64,000 nucleotides of DNA from Maribacter spongiicola (GTDB lineage: Bacteria > Bacteroidota > Bacteroidia > Flavobacteriales > Flavobacteriaceae). The stretch spans positions 1 through 64,000 of the forward strand of contig NZ_SOAY01000018.1 in NCBI RefSeq assembly GCF_004364165.1, read 5' to 3'. The notes beneath the pieces were generated by a model. That model was not told the origin of the DNA. It made no database searches and saw nothing but the letters and a program-made list of their open reading frames with translations. Each line of letters opens with the position of its first letter. The first letter of the stretch is position 1. The translations under genes were made by a program, and so were the position numbers. Below, piece after piece: positions 34,488 through 43,901 of the stretch.

Positions 34488-35027
34488 ATGAGTCAAAAAG
34501 TTTTACTCTCTTCTAAAGAAATAAATATCATCCTGCATCGATTGGCTTGTCAGCTTCTTGAAACCCATTTAAGTTTTGGGAATACTGTTTTAATAGGTAT
34601 TCAGCCAAGAGGCAAGTTTCTTGCCCAGCGCCTTACAAGAATTCTTAAAGAAGAATATAAAGTAAAGCATATAGACCTTGGTTTCTTAGATATTACATTT
34701 TATCGTGATGATTTTAGACGTGGAGACAAAACCTTAGAAGCTACAAAAACAAAAATCGATTTCTTGGTAGAAGATAAGAATGTGGTTTTAATTGACGATG
34801 TTCTTTATACCGGTAGAAGTATTAATGCGGCATTAACAGCTTTACAATCTTTTGGCAGACCAAAAGATGTAGAACTATTGTGTTTAATAGATCGCAGATT
34901 TAGCAGACATTTACCCATACAGCCTAATTATAGAGGTCGTCAAGTAGATGCCATAAACGATGAAAAAGTTAAGGTGATGTGGGAAGAAAATGATGGGGAA
35001 GATATTATATATTTAGTAAATAGATAA
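34488..35027 (+). CDS. pyrR: Bifunctional pyr operon regulator / uracil phosphoribosyltransferase
   Basis: PyrR has a phosphoribosyltransferase fold, and in Bacillus it binds pyr mRNA to cause attenuation. The 179-residue protein shows the PRPP-binding loop VVLIDDVLYTGRSINAAL near residues 103-120 and the PyrR block GIQPRGKFLAQRL. The pairing with pyrB, 4 nt downstream, supports a pyrimidine role. I start at ATG 34488 rather than the GTG three codons earlier. I see no obvious PyrR-type attenuator hairpin in the short leader, so whether it regulates by RNA binding here is open. Confidence 0.94.
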   Translation: MSQKVLLSSKEINIILHRLACQLLETHLSFGNTVLIGIQPRGKFLAQRLTRILKEEYKVKHIDLGFLDITFYRDDFRRGDKTLEATKTKIDFLVEDKNVVLIDDVLYTGRSINAALTALQSFGRPKDVELLCLIDRRFSRHLPIQPNYRGRQVDAINDEKVKVMWEENDGEDIIYLVNR

Positions 35028-35031
35028 GAAA

Positions 35032-35958
35032 ATGAGCGAACTGAGTGTTAAACACTTGCTGGGAATTAAATACCTGAAGGAAACCGATATTCAGCTTATT
35101 TTTGAAACTGCCGATCATTTTAAGGAAGTGATCAATCGCTCCATTAAAAAAGTCCCTTCGCTTCGCGATATTACCATTGCCAATATATTTTTTGAAAATA
35201 GTACCAGAACAAAATTATCATTTGAACTTGCTGAAAAGCGACTATCTGCAGATGTACTTAATTTCTCTGCCAGCCAGTCTTCGGTAAAAAAGGGAGAAAC
35301 CTTAATAGATACCGTAAATAACATTTTGTCTATGAAAGTAGATATGGTGGTCATGCGGCATCCAAACCCTGGTGCAGGTATATTTTTATCAAAGCATGTC
35401 AATGCTTCTATTGTAAATGCAGGCGATGGCGCTCATGAGCACCCTACTCAGGCATTGTTAGATTCTTATTCCATCCGAGAAAAACTTGGAGATGTAGCTG
35501 GTAAAAATGTAGTAATCGTAGGTGATATTTTGCATTCAAGAGTAGCCCTCTCAAATATTTTTGCACTAAAATTACAAGGAGCAAATGTTAAGGTATGCGG
35601 TCCTAAGACATTGTTACCTAAATACATAGACTCTTTAGGTGTTGGTGTAGAAACTAATTTGAGAAAGGCGTTAGAGTGGTGCGATGTGGCAAATATGCTA
35701 CGTATACAGAACGAGAGGTTAGATATCAGCTATTTTCCGACTACGAGAGAATATACCCAACAATTCGGGGTCAATAAAAAGCTATTGGATAGTTTGGATA
35801 AAGAGATTGTAATCATGCACCCCGGACCAATAAATAGGGGAGTTGAAATTACAAGTGATGTTGCAGATTCAAAACAATCTATAATTTTGAATCAAGTTGA
35901 AAACGGAGTTGCCATACGTATGGCGGTTATTTATTTGTTAGCATCTAAAATAAAGTGA
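35032..35958 (+). CDS. pyrB: Aspartate carbamoyltransferase catalytic subunit
   Basis: This enzyme condenses carbamoyl phosphate with aspartate, the committed step of pyrimidine synthesis. The 308-residue protein has the carbamoyl-phosphate motif FFENSTRTKLSFELA (STRTK at 57-61). HPTQALLDSYSI carries the conserved His and Gln. MHPGPINRGVEI near the C-terminus carries the aspartate-binding loop. No regulatory subunit gene pyrI follows, which is usual when pyrR is present. The STAS-like gene begins 1 nt after its stop codon. Confidence 0.97.
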   Translation: MSELSVKHLLGIKYLKETDIQLIFETADHFKEVINRSIKKVPSLRDITIANIFFENSTRTKLSFELAEKRLSADVLNFSASQSSVKKGETLIDTVNNILSMKVDMVVMRHPNPGAGIFLSKHVNASIVNAGDGAHEHPTQALLDSYSIREKLGDVAGKNVVIVGDILHSRVALSNIFALKLQGANVKVCGPKTLLPKYIDSLGVGVETNLRKALEWCDVANMLRIQNERLDISYFPTTREYTQQFGVNKKLLDSLDKEIVIMHPGPINRGVEITSDVADSKQSIILNQVENGVAIRMAVIYLLASKIK

Positions 35959-35959
35959 T

Positions 35960-36292
35960 ATGATTTTTACTAAAGAAGGATCGTTGATTATTGTTTCTCA
36001 AGAAGAAATATCAATAGAACGCTTTTTACAAAATTTGGAGAATGAATATGCCAAATTAAAGAATGATAATTTGGTATTAGATTTATTAGGATTCTCAAAA
36101 CTGACGCCTTACAATGTTATTTCTTTTTTAGAAATAGCTAGAAAACATAAAAAAAACGGACAGTCATTTGTTCTGGTTTCTGATAAAGTATCTTACGACG
36201 ATGTGCCAGAAGAAATGAGTTTAGTGCCTACACTTCAAGAAGCTAGGGATATCGTTGAAATGGAAGATATAGAACGCGATTTAGGTTTGTAA
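35960..36292 (+). CDS. Small STAS-like protein upstream of RNase Z
   Basis: A 110-residue soluble protein with alternating strands and helices: LIIVSQEEISIERFLQNLE, NLVLDLLGFSKLTPYNVISF, and QSFVLVSDKVSY. The layout resembles a STAS (SpoIIAA-like) domain: an early beta hairpin, then a strand ending in a loop before a helix. A conserved acidic C-terminus (VEMEDIERDLGL) follows. Related short proteins in Flavobacteriia are often mislabelled as ribonuclease Z because of their neighbour. No metal-binding His motif is present here, so it is not an RNase Z. Function unknown. Confidence 0.78.
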   Translation: MIFTKEGSLIIVSQEEISIERFLQNLENEYAKLKNDNLVLDLLGFSKLTPYNVISFLEIARKHKKNGQSFVLVSDKVSYDDVPEEMSLVPTLQEARDIVEMEDIERDLGL

Positions 36293-36327
36293 TTACATGT
36301 GCCTAAAGAACATAGAACTTAATTAAT

Positions 36328-37233
36328 ATGCGACTTACTGTATTGGGTTGTTACGCTGCAACACCAAGAACACTTACTAACCCAACCTCTCAAATACTTG
36401 AAATTAATAACCATATGGTTTTGATAGATTGTGGTGAAGGTACCCAAGTAGAGCTAAGAAGACATAAAATTAAGTTCTCAAGAATCAACCATATATTCAT
36501 CTCGCATCTTCATGGCGATCATTTTTTTGGTCTTCCCGGGTTCATTTCTACGATGAGGTTGCTGGGTAGAGAGAAAGAGCTTCATGTTTATGGTCCAAAA
36601 GGTATAAAAGAAGCTATTACATTGCTATTGAAATTAGGAGATTCATGGACTAATTATCCTTTACTTTTTCATGAGCTCTCAAGTAAAGAGTCAGAGCTTG
36701 TTTTTGAGGATGCAAAAATTAGTGTTACAACAATACCCTTAGATCATAGAATCTATACTAATGGGTATTTGTTTAGAGAGAAAGTAGGAAAAAGAAAGTT
36801 GAACATAGCTACTGCTGAAGAGTATGGCATTGACAAAGCCTATTACCAAAATATAAAAAATGGTAAAGATATTACCCTAGACAATGGTGAGATAATTGCG
36901 AATAGCGAATTAACTTTTGATCCGCCTAAACCTAAATCTTATGCTTTTTGTAGTGATACTATTTATGATGAAAGTTTAGCTGCCAAAATTAAAGATGTTG
37001 ATGTGTTATATCATGAATCTACCTTTTTAGAGTCAGAAGCAGAATTGGCCACGAAAACTAAACATGCAACAGCAATGCAAGCGGCTAAAGTAGCAAAAGT
37101 GGCAAATGTAAAAACCTTAGTATTAGGTCATTATTCTACACGGTATAAATCTATCGAGCTTTTTAAAGAAGAGGCTTCAACTATATTTGAAAATGTGCTT
37201 CTTGCCGATGATGGTAAGAGTTTCGATTTTTAA
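36328..37233 (+). CDS. rnz: Ribonuclease Z
   Basis: RNase Z trims the 3' trailer of tRNA precursors. The 301-residue metallo-beta-lactamase-fold protein shows the zinc motif FISHLHGDHFFGLPG (His60 to His65), a further His in PLDHRIYTNGY, the Asp in FCSDTIYD and the His in VLGHYSTRY. The start MRLTVLGCYAATP and the length fit the short form. It follows the STAS-like gene by 35 nt. The 75 nt before pdxH are AT-rich with no clear terminator. Confidence 0.95.
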   Translation: MRLTVLGCYAATPRTLTNPTSQILEINNHMVLIDCGEGTQVELRRHKIKFSRINHIFISHLHGDHFFGLPGFISTMRLLGREKELHVYGPKGIKEAITLLLKLGDSWTNYPLLFHELSSKESELVFEDAKISVTTIPLDHRIYTNGYLFREKVGKRKLNIATAEEYGIDKAYYQNIKNGKDITLDNGEIIANSELTFDPPKPKSYAFCSDTIYDESLAAKIKDVDVLYHESTFLESEAELATKTKHATAMQAAKVAKVANVKTLVLGHYSTRYKSIELFKEEASTIFENVLLADDGKSFDF

Positions 37234-37308
37234 ATCTTTTAATACGTTTTTATACCATTTATTTTCCTTTCTTTTTAGAACTTTGTTTATCTTGTTTTTA
37301 ACACGAAA

Positions 37309-37959
37309 ATGATGCAGAAAGATTTAGGGGATTATAGAAAATCATATGAAAAAAGTGCGTTGATGGAAGACAGTATATCTGACAATCCTATTCAGCTATT
37401 TCAAACTTGGTTTTATGAGGTTGAAAAATCTGACGGAGTTGATGAGCCTAATGCCATGACAGTTTCTACGGTGGGGTTAGACGGTTTTCCGAAAAGCAGG
37501 GTAGTTCTTCTAAAAAAATACACCCACGAAGGTTTCATATTTTATACCAATTATAATAGCGAAAAGGGAAGAGCGATAAATGAAAATCCGAAGATTTGCA
37601 TTTCTTTTTTCTGGGCGAATTTAGAACGTCAAATAATTATAAAAGGGACCGCCGAGAAATTGGCAAAAAATCTTTCTGACGGTTATTTTGAATCAAGACC
37701 TGACGGCAGCAAATTAGGTGCTTTAGTTTCTGATCAAAGCACGGTAATTAACTCTAGGTCTGTTTTAGAAGATAAGCTTACGGAGTTAGAAAAAGAGTAT
37801 GAAGGTAAAGAAATTGAAAGACCAGAGCATTGGGGCGGATATTTGGTAAGACCCGTTTCAATGGAGTTTTGGCAAGGTAGACCCAATAGGTTGCATGATC
37901 GAATTCGATATACCTTAACCGATGATTTTGATTGGAAAATGGAGAGATTGGCACCATAA
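37309..37959 (+). CDS. pdxH: Pyridoxamine/pyridoxine 5'-phosphate oxidase
   Basis: PdxH uses FMN and oxygen to make pyridoxal 5'-phosphate from the amine or alcohol forms. The 216-residue protein shows NAMTVSTVGLDGFPKSRVVL (FMN-binding), GFIFYTNYNSEKGRAI, and the C-terminal EFWQGRPNRLHDRIRY with RPNRLHDR. The beginning LGDYRKSYEKSAL is also family-typical. ATG at 37309 and 37312 are equally possible. A SixA-like phosphatase gene follows 15 nt later. Confidence 0.96.
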   Translation: MMQKDLGDYRKSYEKSALMEDSISDNPIQLFQTWFYEVEKSDGVDEPNAMTVSTVGLDGFPKSRVVLLKKYTHEGFIFYTNYNSEKGRAINENPKICISFFWANLERQIIIKGTAEKLAKNLSDGYFESRPDGSKLGALVSDQSTVINSRSVLEDKLTELEKEYEGKEIERPEHWGGYLVRPVSMEFWQGRPNRLHDRIRYTLTDDFDWKMERLAP

Positions 37960-37974
37960 ATTTAATTAAGCCGT

Positions 37975-38463
37975 ATGAAGAATTTATATTTAATGCGACA
38001 TGGTAAGTCATCTTGGGAACTCAATGTTAGTGATCAAGACAGGTCATTATTACAAAGAGGTATTTTCGATGTGCATTTGGTAGGCGAAGAAATAGCAAGA
38101 AAGAATTTAAAAATAGATCAGGTTTATACAAGCCCCGCAAACAGGGCGTTTCATACCTGTATAATTACGCTACGTGTACTTGAGTATCCTTTTGAGAATT
38201 GTAATGTAACTTCAGAGTTGTATGATTTTTCTGGGGATCAGGCACTTCAGTTTATTAAGAGTTTAGATGATAATTTAGATAATGTCCTCCTTTTTGGACA
38301 TAACCATACCTTTACCCATTTGGCAAATTCCCTTGGAGATAAACATATCGATAATGTTCCTACCAGTGGCTTTGTTCACTTACAATTCAATGAAAATACT
38401 TGGGCTACTATTTCAAAAGGCTCAACAATACAAACTATTTTTCCGAAGCAACTAAAAGCATGA
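37975..38463 (+). CDS. SixA-like histidine phosphatase
   Basis: A 162-residue small histidine phosphatase-superfamily protein. The phospho-acceptor motif is LMRHGKSSWE (His9). The second catalytic His is in FGHNHTFTHLAN near residue 104. It belongs with SixA-type phosphohistidine phosphatases. The substrate in this lineage is unknown. The gene overlaps ppk1 by 4 nt (ATGA). Together with ppk1 and ppx it may act in polyphosphate or phosphate handling, which is inferred from position only. Confidence 0.9.
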   Translation: MKNLYLMRHGKSSWELNVSDQDRSLLQRGIFDVHLVGEEIARKNLKIDQVYTSPANRAFHTCIITLRVLEYPFENCNVTSELYDFSGDQALQFIKSLDDNLDNVLLFGHNHTFTHLANSLGDKHIDNVPTSGFVHLQFNENTWATISKGSTIQTIFPKQLKA

Positions 38464-40526
38464 TAAAAAATAACAACCAGTACATAAATAGAGAGATAAG
38501 TTGGTTATGGTTCAACGAACGGGTTTTGCAAGAAAGTGCAGATAAAAATGTGCCGTTAATTGAGAGACTTCGATTTTTAGGTATTTTCTCTAATAATTTA
38601 GATGAATTTTTTAAAGTGCGTTACGCAACGGTTAAGCGTATTGTTGAAGCTGGTAAGACCGGTAAAAGTGTGCTGGGTGGTGAGAAAGCTAAAGATCTTT
38701 TAGATGAGATTACAAATATTGTAATAGAGCAGCAAACTAAAAGTTTAACGATTCTTAGAAGAATTGAACATGAGTTAGAGGGTAAGAATATCTTTATAAT
38801 TCAGGAAACGGAATTAAATGACAACCAAAAGGAGTTTGTAAAAGCCTATTTCTTGAAAGAGGTAAGTCCACAATTAATGACCATCATTTTAAACGATCTC
38901 ACTCGTTTTCCAACCTTAAAAGATACTGCAGCATATTTGGCAGTAAAAATGGTTATTAAAAGTGAAGAAAGTAAGAAAGAGAAACGATATGCATTGATAG
39001 AAATCCCGAAGGGAATAGACCGTTTTGTGGTATTACCAGATGAAGGCGAAAAGAGCTATATCATTATTCTAGATGATTTGATCAGGTATTGTTTAGATAA
39101 TATTTTTACCATGTTCGAGTACGAATCTATTTCGGCACACATGATAAAAATAACTAGAGATGCCGAATTGGATATAGATAATGACCTAAGTAAAAGTTTC
39201 ATTGAAAAAATATCATCAAGTGTAGAGCATAGAAAAATAGGTGATCCAGTTCGTTTTGTATATGATAAGAGTATAGGTAGAGATACCCTAGCTTTCCTAA
39301 AAGAAAAAATGAATATTGAGGATACGGATAGTGTAATACCTGGCGGTAGATATCATAACCGTAGAGATTATATGGGCTTTCCTAGCTTAGGTAGAAAAGA
39401 TCTTTTGTACGATAAGATTGTCCCACTACCAGTAAAAGGATTGAGTGTAGAAGGTAGTATACTAGAAAGTATTGCGAAAAAAGATTATTTGCAATACACT
39501 CCGTATCACACCTTTACCTATATCTTAAAGTTTTTACGTGAAGCTGCTTTAGATCCCAAAGTTCGAACTATAAAAATTACGGTATATAGGTTGGCAAGTG
39601 ATTCTCAAATAGCTGCATCATTAATAAATGCGGTTAAAAATGGAAAACAAGTAACCGTACAAATAGAACTTCAAGCCCGTTTTGATGAGCAGGCTAATAT
39701 TGAATATGCAGAGCAATTACAGGCAGAAGGTGTAAAACTGATTTTCGGAGTACCAGGCTTAAAAGTACATAGTAAAATTTGTATGATAGAGCGCGAAGAA
39801 GCAGGGTCTTTAAAAAGATACGGATTTGTTAGTACAGGTAATTTCAACGAATCAACTGCAAGAATCTATACAGATTTTACCTTGTTTACTGCAGATGAAG
39901 CCATACTAAAAGAATTGAACAAAGTTTTCGATTTCTTTGAGACGACGTATAAAATTAACAAATACAAACATCTTATAGTTTCGCCGCATTATACCAAGAA
40001 TGCGTTTATGAAATTAATTGATAATGAGATTGCAAATGCCAAACAGGGTAAAGTAGCTTTTATCAAAATAAAAATGAACAGTTTTACCTCCTATAAAATG
40101 GTAGATAAACTGTATGAGGCAAGTAGGGCAGGGGTAAAGATCCAGTTGATCATAAGAGGTATATGTTGCTTAATACCCGGTGTTGAGGGCATGAGTGAAA
40201 ACATCGAGGCTATTAGTGTTATTGATAAATTTTTAGAGCATACACGCCTTTTTGTTTTTGCCAATGGAGGAGATGCAAAAATATATATATCATCTGCAGA
40301 TTGGATGACCAGAAACCTAGATTATAGAGTAGAGGTAGGTTGCCCAATTTATGATGTAGACATAAAAAAAGAGCTGATGGATACTTTTGACATTTGTTGG
40401 AAAGACAATATGAAAGCTCGTATTTTTAATGAAAAACAAGATAATGCCTATAGAAAGACAACCATGCCTAAAATTAGGTCACAGTTTGCTACTTATGAGT
40501 ATTATGCGAATAAACTAAAATCTTAA
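38460..40526 (+). CDS. ppk1: Polyphosphate kinase 1
   Basis: Ppk1 polymerises the gamma phosphate of ATP into inorganic polyphosphate. The 688-residue protein starts YINREISWLWFNERVLQE, the usual opening block. It contains EGSILESIAKKDYLQYTPYH, the autophosphorylation His in VHSKICMIER near residue 425, and the second domain RGICCLIPG and SSADWMTRNLDYRVEV. I start at ATG 38460, overlapping the phosphatase stop codon. The frame extends upstream within that gene, but the extra residues are not homologous. ppx follows 12 nt later. Confidence 0.96.
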   Translation: MIKNNNQYINREISWLWFNERVLQESADKNVPLIERLRFLGIFSNNLDEFFKVRYATVKRIVEAGKTGKSVLGGEKAKDLLDEITNIVIEQQTKSLTILRRIEHELEGKNIFIIQETELNDNQKEFVKAYFLKEVSPQLMTIILNDLTRFPTLKDTAAYLAVKMVIKSEESKKEKRYALIEIPKGIDRFVVLPDEGEKSYIIILDDLIRYCLDNIFTMFEYESISAHMIKITRDAELDIDNDLSKSFIEKISSSVEHRKIGDPVRFVYDKSIGRDTLAFLKEKMNIEDTDSVIPGGRYHNRRDYMGFPSLGRKDLLYDKIVPLPVKGLSVEGSILESIAKKDYLQYTPYHTFTYILKFLREAALDPKVRTIKITVYRLASDSQIAASLINAVKNGKQVTVQIELQARFDEQANIEYAEQLQAEGVKLIFGVPGLKVHSKICMIEREEAGSLKRYGFVSTGNFNESTARIYTDFTLFTADEAILKELNKVFDFFETTYKINKYKHLIVSPHYTKNAFMKLIDNEIANAKQGKVAFIKIKMNSFTSYKMVDKLYEASRAGVKIQLIIRGICCLIPGVEGMSENIEAISVIDKFLEHTRLFVFANGGDAKIYISSADWMTRNLDYRVEVGCPIYDVDIKKELMDTFDICWKDNMKARIFNEKQDNAYRKTTMPKIRSQFATYEYYANKLKS

Positions 40527-40538
40527 AAAAGTACTCTT

Positions 40539-41429
40539 TTGAAGATAAGAAAATTTGCGGCGATTGACATAGGCTCCAATGCTATTCGGTTGCTTACACA
40601 TAACGTTATTGAAGATAAGGGTAAAAGAACCCAATTCAGAAAAAGTTCTTTAATTAGAGTGCCTGTACGACTGGGCGAAGACTCATTTACAGTAGGTGAA
40701 ATTTCTGAGATAAATGAAAAACGGTTAATAAGTACCATGAAAGCTTTTAAACTGCTAATGGAAGTTGCAGGAGTTGAAAAATATAGAGCTTGTGCTACAT
40801 CTGCAATGAGAGAAGCCAATAATGGTAATGAGATAATTAAAAAAATTGCTTTAGAATCAGGTATTCAAATAGATTTGATAGATGGTAAGCAAGAAGCAGC
40901 TATAATAGCCGCGACAGATTTAAAGAGTCTCATTAAAGAGGATCAATCTTATCTGTATATAGATGTTGGTGGCGGTAGCACAGAATTCACTCTATTTTCA
41001 AATGGGAAAATTCAAGTTTCTAAGTCGTTTAAATTAGGTACAGTTAGACTTTTGAATGATATGGTAAAGCCTGAGACTTGGAATAAGTTAGAAGTATGGA
41101 TTAAGTTAATTCTGAAAGATAAACCCAAGTTATCCATAATTGGTTCAGGTGGTAATATTAATAAGTTGCATAAGATTTCAGGAAGAAAAGAAGGCGAACC
41201 CTTATCATATATTTGGTTAAACGCTCAATATCATTTTTTAGATAGCCTAAGTTATGATGATCGTATATCAGAGCTAGGATTAAATCCAGATAGGGCAGAT
41301 GTTATCATACCGGCAACCAAAATTTTTCTATCAGCTGCCAAATGGAGTGGCGCTAAGAAAATTCATGTTCCTAAAATCGGACTTTCAGATGGTATAATTA
41401 AAGATTTATACAATTCTGAAAATAAGTAA
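40539..41429 (+). CDS. Ppx/GppA-family phosphatase (exopolyphosphatase-like)
   Basis: A 296-residue protein of the ASKHA fold, which hydrolyses polyphosphate or pppGpp. It shows FAAIDIGSNAIRLL (phosphate-binding loop), ATSAMREANN, and IDVGGGSTEFTLF. It has only the two-domain core and lacks the C-terminal HD domain of the long forms. The start must be TTG at 40539, since a TAA lies in frame 15 nt upstream and no ATG precedes the conserved opening. It is coupled to ppk1 and ends 8 nt from the convergent miaE stop codon. Confidence 0.93.
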   Translation: MKIRKFAAIDIGSNAIRLLTHNVIEDKGKRTQFRKSSLIRVPVRLGEDSFTVGEISEINEKRLISTMKAFKLLMEVAGVEKYRACATSAMREANNGNEIIKKIALESGIQIDLIDGKQEAAIIAATDLKSLIKEDQSYLYIDVGGGSTEFTLFSNGKIQVSKSFKLGTVRLLNDMVKPETWNKLEVWIKLILKDKPKLSIIGSGGNINKLHKISGRKEGEPLSYIWLNAQYHFLDSLSYDDRISELGLNPDRADVIIPATKIFLSAAKWSGAKKIHVPKIGLSDGIIKDLYNSENK

Positions 41430-41437
41430 TTTGAGAT

Positions 41438-42019
41438 TTAACCGTGAATAGATTCTTTGGTTCCTAAATCTTTCATGATTTGAGCTTCATATTCTAGAAG
41501 GCTGTCCCATTTTTTATTCACCTCTTCTAATTCCCCATATTTACGGGCAAATTTTAAGAACATAGTGTAATGTCCGGCTTCACTTATCATTAATTTATGA
41601 TAGAATTCGGCTAATTTTTTGTCTTCTAACTCTTCGGATAATAATCTAAATCGCTCACAACTGCGCGCTTCAATTAATCCTGCGTACAATAATCTATGAA
41701 CCAATTGTGTAGTTCTGCTTCCTCCTTTTGGAAAGAATTTGATTAGTTCAATAACATAATCATCTTTACGATCTCTGCCTAAAGTATTGCCGCGTTTTAA
41801 TATAAGGTCATGCACCATTTTAAAATGACCCATTTCTTCTCTAGATAACGCTACCATTTCTTCAACAAGCTCGGTATATTCAGGGAAAGATACAATTAGC
41901 GATATGGCGGTACTAGCGGCTTTTTGCTCACAATACGCATGATCAGTAAGTATTTCATCAATATTTTTCTCTACAATATTTACCCATCTTGGATCAGTAG
42001 GTAATTTTAAGCCTAGCAT
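41438..42019 (-). CDS. miaE: tRNA-(ms2io6A)-hydroxylase
   Basis: MiaE is a di-iron monooxygenase that hydroxylates the isopentenyl group of ms2i6A at tRNA position 37. The 193-residue, all-helical ferritin-like protein shows the iron ligands in LTDHAYCEQKAAS, SREEMGHFKMVHDLIL, and KLMISEAGHYTMFLKFAR. The 'ExxH' pairs EEMGH and EAGH are intact. It is a single gene with its own promoter (TTG-N21-TAATTTTG) divergent to the ebo cluster. Confidence 0.93.
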   Translation of the reverse strand: MLGLKLPTDPRWVNIVEKNIDEILTDHAYCEQKAASTAISLIVSFPEYTELVEEMVALSREEMGHFKMVHDLILKRGNTLGRDRKDDYVIELIKFFPKGGSRTTQLVHRLLYAGLIEARSCERFRLLSEELEDKKLAEFYHKLMISEAGHYTMFLKFARKYGELEEVNKKWDSLLEYEAQIMKDLGTKESIHG

Positions 42020-42033
42020 AGTTTACTTTTTTT

Positions 42034-42065
42034 CAAAATTAGAAAAGATTTCGAGACCGAGCCAA
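42034..42065 (-). promoter_or_regulatory. miaE promoter
   Basis: On the minus strand a TTG and TAATTTTG are separated by 21 nt. The -7 box ends 14 nt before the miaE ATG, so the leader would be under 10 nt. Confidence 0.5.
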
Positions 42066-42106
42066 TTATAATCAAGAACCTAGACAACTTACTGCTGAAT
42101 AATAAT

Positions 42107-42114
42107 TATTTTTG
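42107..42114 (+). promoter_or_regulatory. -7 box of the ebo cluster
   Basis: TATTTTTG matches TAnnTTTG and lies 24 nt before eboA. It is the only good box in the 119-nt divergent spacer on this strand and is the presumed promoter for the whole cluster. Confidence 0.5.
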
Positions 42115-42138
42115 ATGTAAAGTCAATCTTATTACAAA

Positions 42139-42990
42139 ATGCACAATCAAAAAGATATTCAAGATATTTTAATACAATTTGGAACACCAGAAAGTGTTAG
42201 TTGGTTAAAGGGTAAAATTGAGAAGTTGGCTGGTGATAAATCTTCAAAAGATTTATTCATGACCTATAGCTTGCTAAATGTAAAATTTGATACTACAAAC
42301 CTAATTCCATTTAAAAAATTAGATACTGAAAGTGCTAGTTATTTCAGCGCACATAGAGCAAATATGCTACAAGTAGCACGTATCTATTTGTTGTCAGAAG
42401 TACTAGGGCATGATGAGGAATATTATACGCCTAAGGTGGCAAACATTATACAGGTGGCTGATACAAGTGAATTGGAAACCTTTTTGAAATACTTGATTTT
42501 GTTACCCAATCCCGAAGCTTATAAACAAACAGCGGTTGAAGCTTTAAGAACGAACATTGCTACCATTTTTGATTCAATTTCATTGAACAACCCATATCCG
42601 GCAAAATATTTCAATGATCAACAATGGAATCAGATGTTTTTAAAAGCTGCATTTATGGAGCGAGATCTTTCGCAAATAGAATCTGTTGATGAAAGGGCAA
42701 ATGCTGATTTAACTAGAATAATATCTGATTATGCACATGAAAGGTGGGCTGCAGGTAGAAAAATAGACCCATTATTTTGGAGACCCGTTTCCAAATTTTT
42801 GAATGATGAGCTTTTAAAAGACATGAAGACACTTTTAAATAGTGATGATGCAACAGAAAATAATTCAGGAGCCCTTTGTTGTTATTATTCAGAAAATGAT
42901 AAGGCATTGGCTCTGTTAAATAGTAAACCAGAGCTAAAACATAAAATAGCAGAAGGACATATAACTTGGAATACGATTAAACAACAATAG
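42139..42990 (+). CDS. eboA: EboA domain protein
   Basis: A 283-residue, mostly helical soluble protein with no signal peptide. The blocks SYFSAHRANMLQVARIYLLS and FLKYLILLPNPEAYKQTAVE and the C-terminal LLNSKPELKHKIAEGHITW fit the EboA family. EboA has no known enzyme activity. It is the first gene of the six-gene ebo cluster, which is required in the cyanobacterium Nostoc for export of the scytonemin precursor. A -7 box lies 24 nt upstream. The next gene starts 1 nt after its stop codon. Family assignment is helped strongly by the neighbours. Confidence 0.88.
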   Translation: MHNQKDIQDILIQFGTPESVSWLKGKIEKLAGDKSSKDLFMTYSLLNVKFDTTNLIPFKKLDTESASYFSAHRANMLQVARIYLLSEVLGHDEEYYTPKVANIIQVADTSELETFLKYLILLPNPEAYKQTAVEALRTNIATIFDSISLNNPYPAKYFNDQQWNQMFLKAAFMERDLSQIESVDERANADLTRIISDYAHERWAAGRKIDPLFWRPVSKFLNDELLKDMKTLLNSDDATENNSGALCCYYSENDKALALLNSKPELKHKIAEGHITWNTIKQQ

Positions 42991-42991
42991 A

Positions 42992-43900
42992 ATGGAAGAT
43001 AAAATGATGATTATTGACCCGCATGTTCACATGACGTCAAGAACAACAGATGATTATGAAGCAATGGCAGCAGCGGGAGTTGTAGCAATAATAGAACCTT
43101 CATTTTGGTTGGGTCAACCTAGAACCCAAGTTGGTTCTTTTCAAGATTACTTTAGTAGTCTTGTTGGTTGGGAACCTTTTAGAGCTAGCCAATTTGGTAT
43201 TAAGCATTATTGCACTATTGGCTTAAATTCTAAAGAAGCCAACAATGAGGCTTTAGCGGAACAAGTTATAGAATTGTTGCCTTTATACTTACATAAAGAA
43301 AATGTAGTTGCCATTGGTGAAATTGGTTATGATGACCAAACACCCGCCGAAGACAAGTTTTTTAGAATGCAATTAGAAATGGCTAAAGAATTGGATATGA
43401 CGGTTCAGGTACATACACCTCATCGCGATAAGAAAGCCGGTACTATTAAAAGTATGGAAGTTTGTTTAGAACACGGTTTAGATCCTGCTAATGTAATTAT
43501 TGACCATAATAACGAAGAAACGGTCAAAGAAGTTCTTGAACGCGGATTTATAGCTGCATTTACTATTTACCCAAAAACAAAAATGGGCAATGAGCGTATG
43601 GTAGAAGTAGTGAAGAAATTCGGTAGTTCTAATATTATCGTAGATAGCTCTGCAGATTGGGGTGTAAGTGATCCATTGGCAGTGCCGAAAACAGCTTCTC
43701 TAATGTTGAAAAGAGGTATTTCTATGGAAGATGTAAGAAAGACCTGTTACCAAAATGCTTTAGATGCTTTTAGCAAAAATGGTAAAATGAAAGAAGCGCA
43801 TTGGTTACAGCCAGACAGCATTAATCAATCGCAATTATTTAATGATAATAGTGTTTTAAGAGGTCAGAAACCAAGAATAGACGAAGACCAAATTACCTAA
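42992..43900 (+). CDS. eboB: TatD-like metal-dependent hydrolase EboB
   Basis: A 302-residue TIM-barrel metal hydrolase of the TatD/amidohydrolase type. The metal ligands look complete: DPHVHM (His11, His13), GEIGYD, QVHTPHRD, IIDHNNEE and DSSADWG. It is longer than TatD nucleases at the C-terminus, with a tail of about 40 residues (LQPDSINQSQ...). In ebo clusters this is the EboB position. The substrate is unknown. ATG codons at 42992, 43004 and 43007 are all in frame; the first fits the 1-nt spacing to eboA. Confidence 0.9.
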   Translation: MEDKMMIIDPHVHMTSRTTDDYEAMAAAGVVAIIEPSFWLGQPRTQVGSFQDYFSSLVGWEPFRASQFGIKHYCTIGLNSKEANNEALAEQVIELLPLYLHKENVVAIGEIGYDDQTPAEDKFFRMQLEMAKELDMTVQVHTPHRDKKAGTIKSMEVCLEHGLDPANVIIDHNNEETVKEVLERGFIAAFTIYPKTKMGNERMVEVVKKFGSSNIIVDSSADWGVSDPLAVPKTASLMLKRGISMEDVRKTCYQNALDAFSKNGKMKEAHWLQPDSINQSQLFNDNSVLRGQKPRIDEDQIT

Positions 43901-43901
43901 A

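Noticed and set aside
35960..36292. Short ribonuclease Z
   Set aside because: No HxHxDH metal motif is present; the true RNase Z is the next gene.
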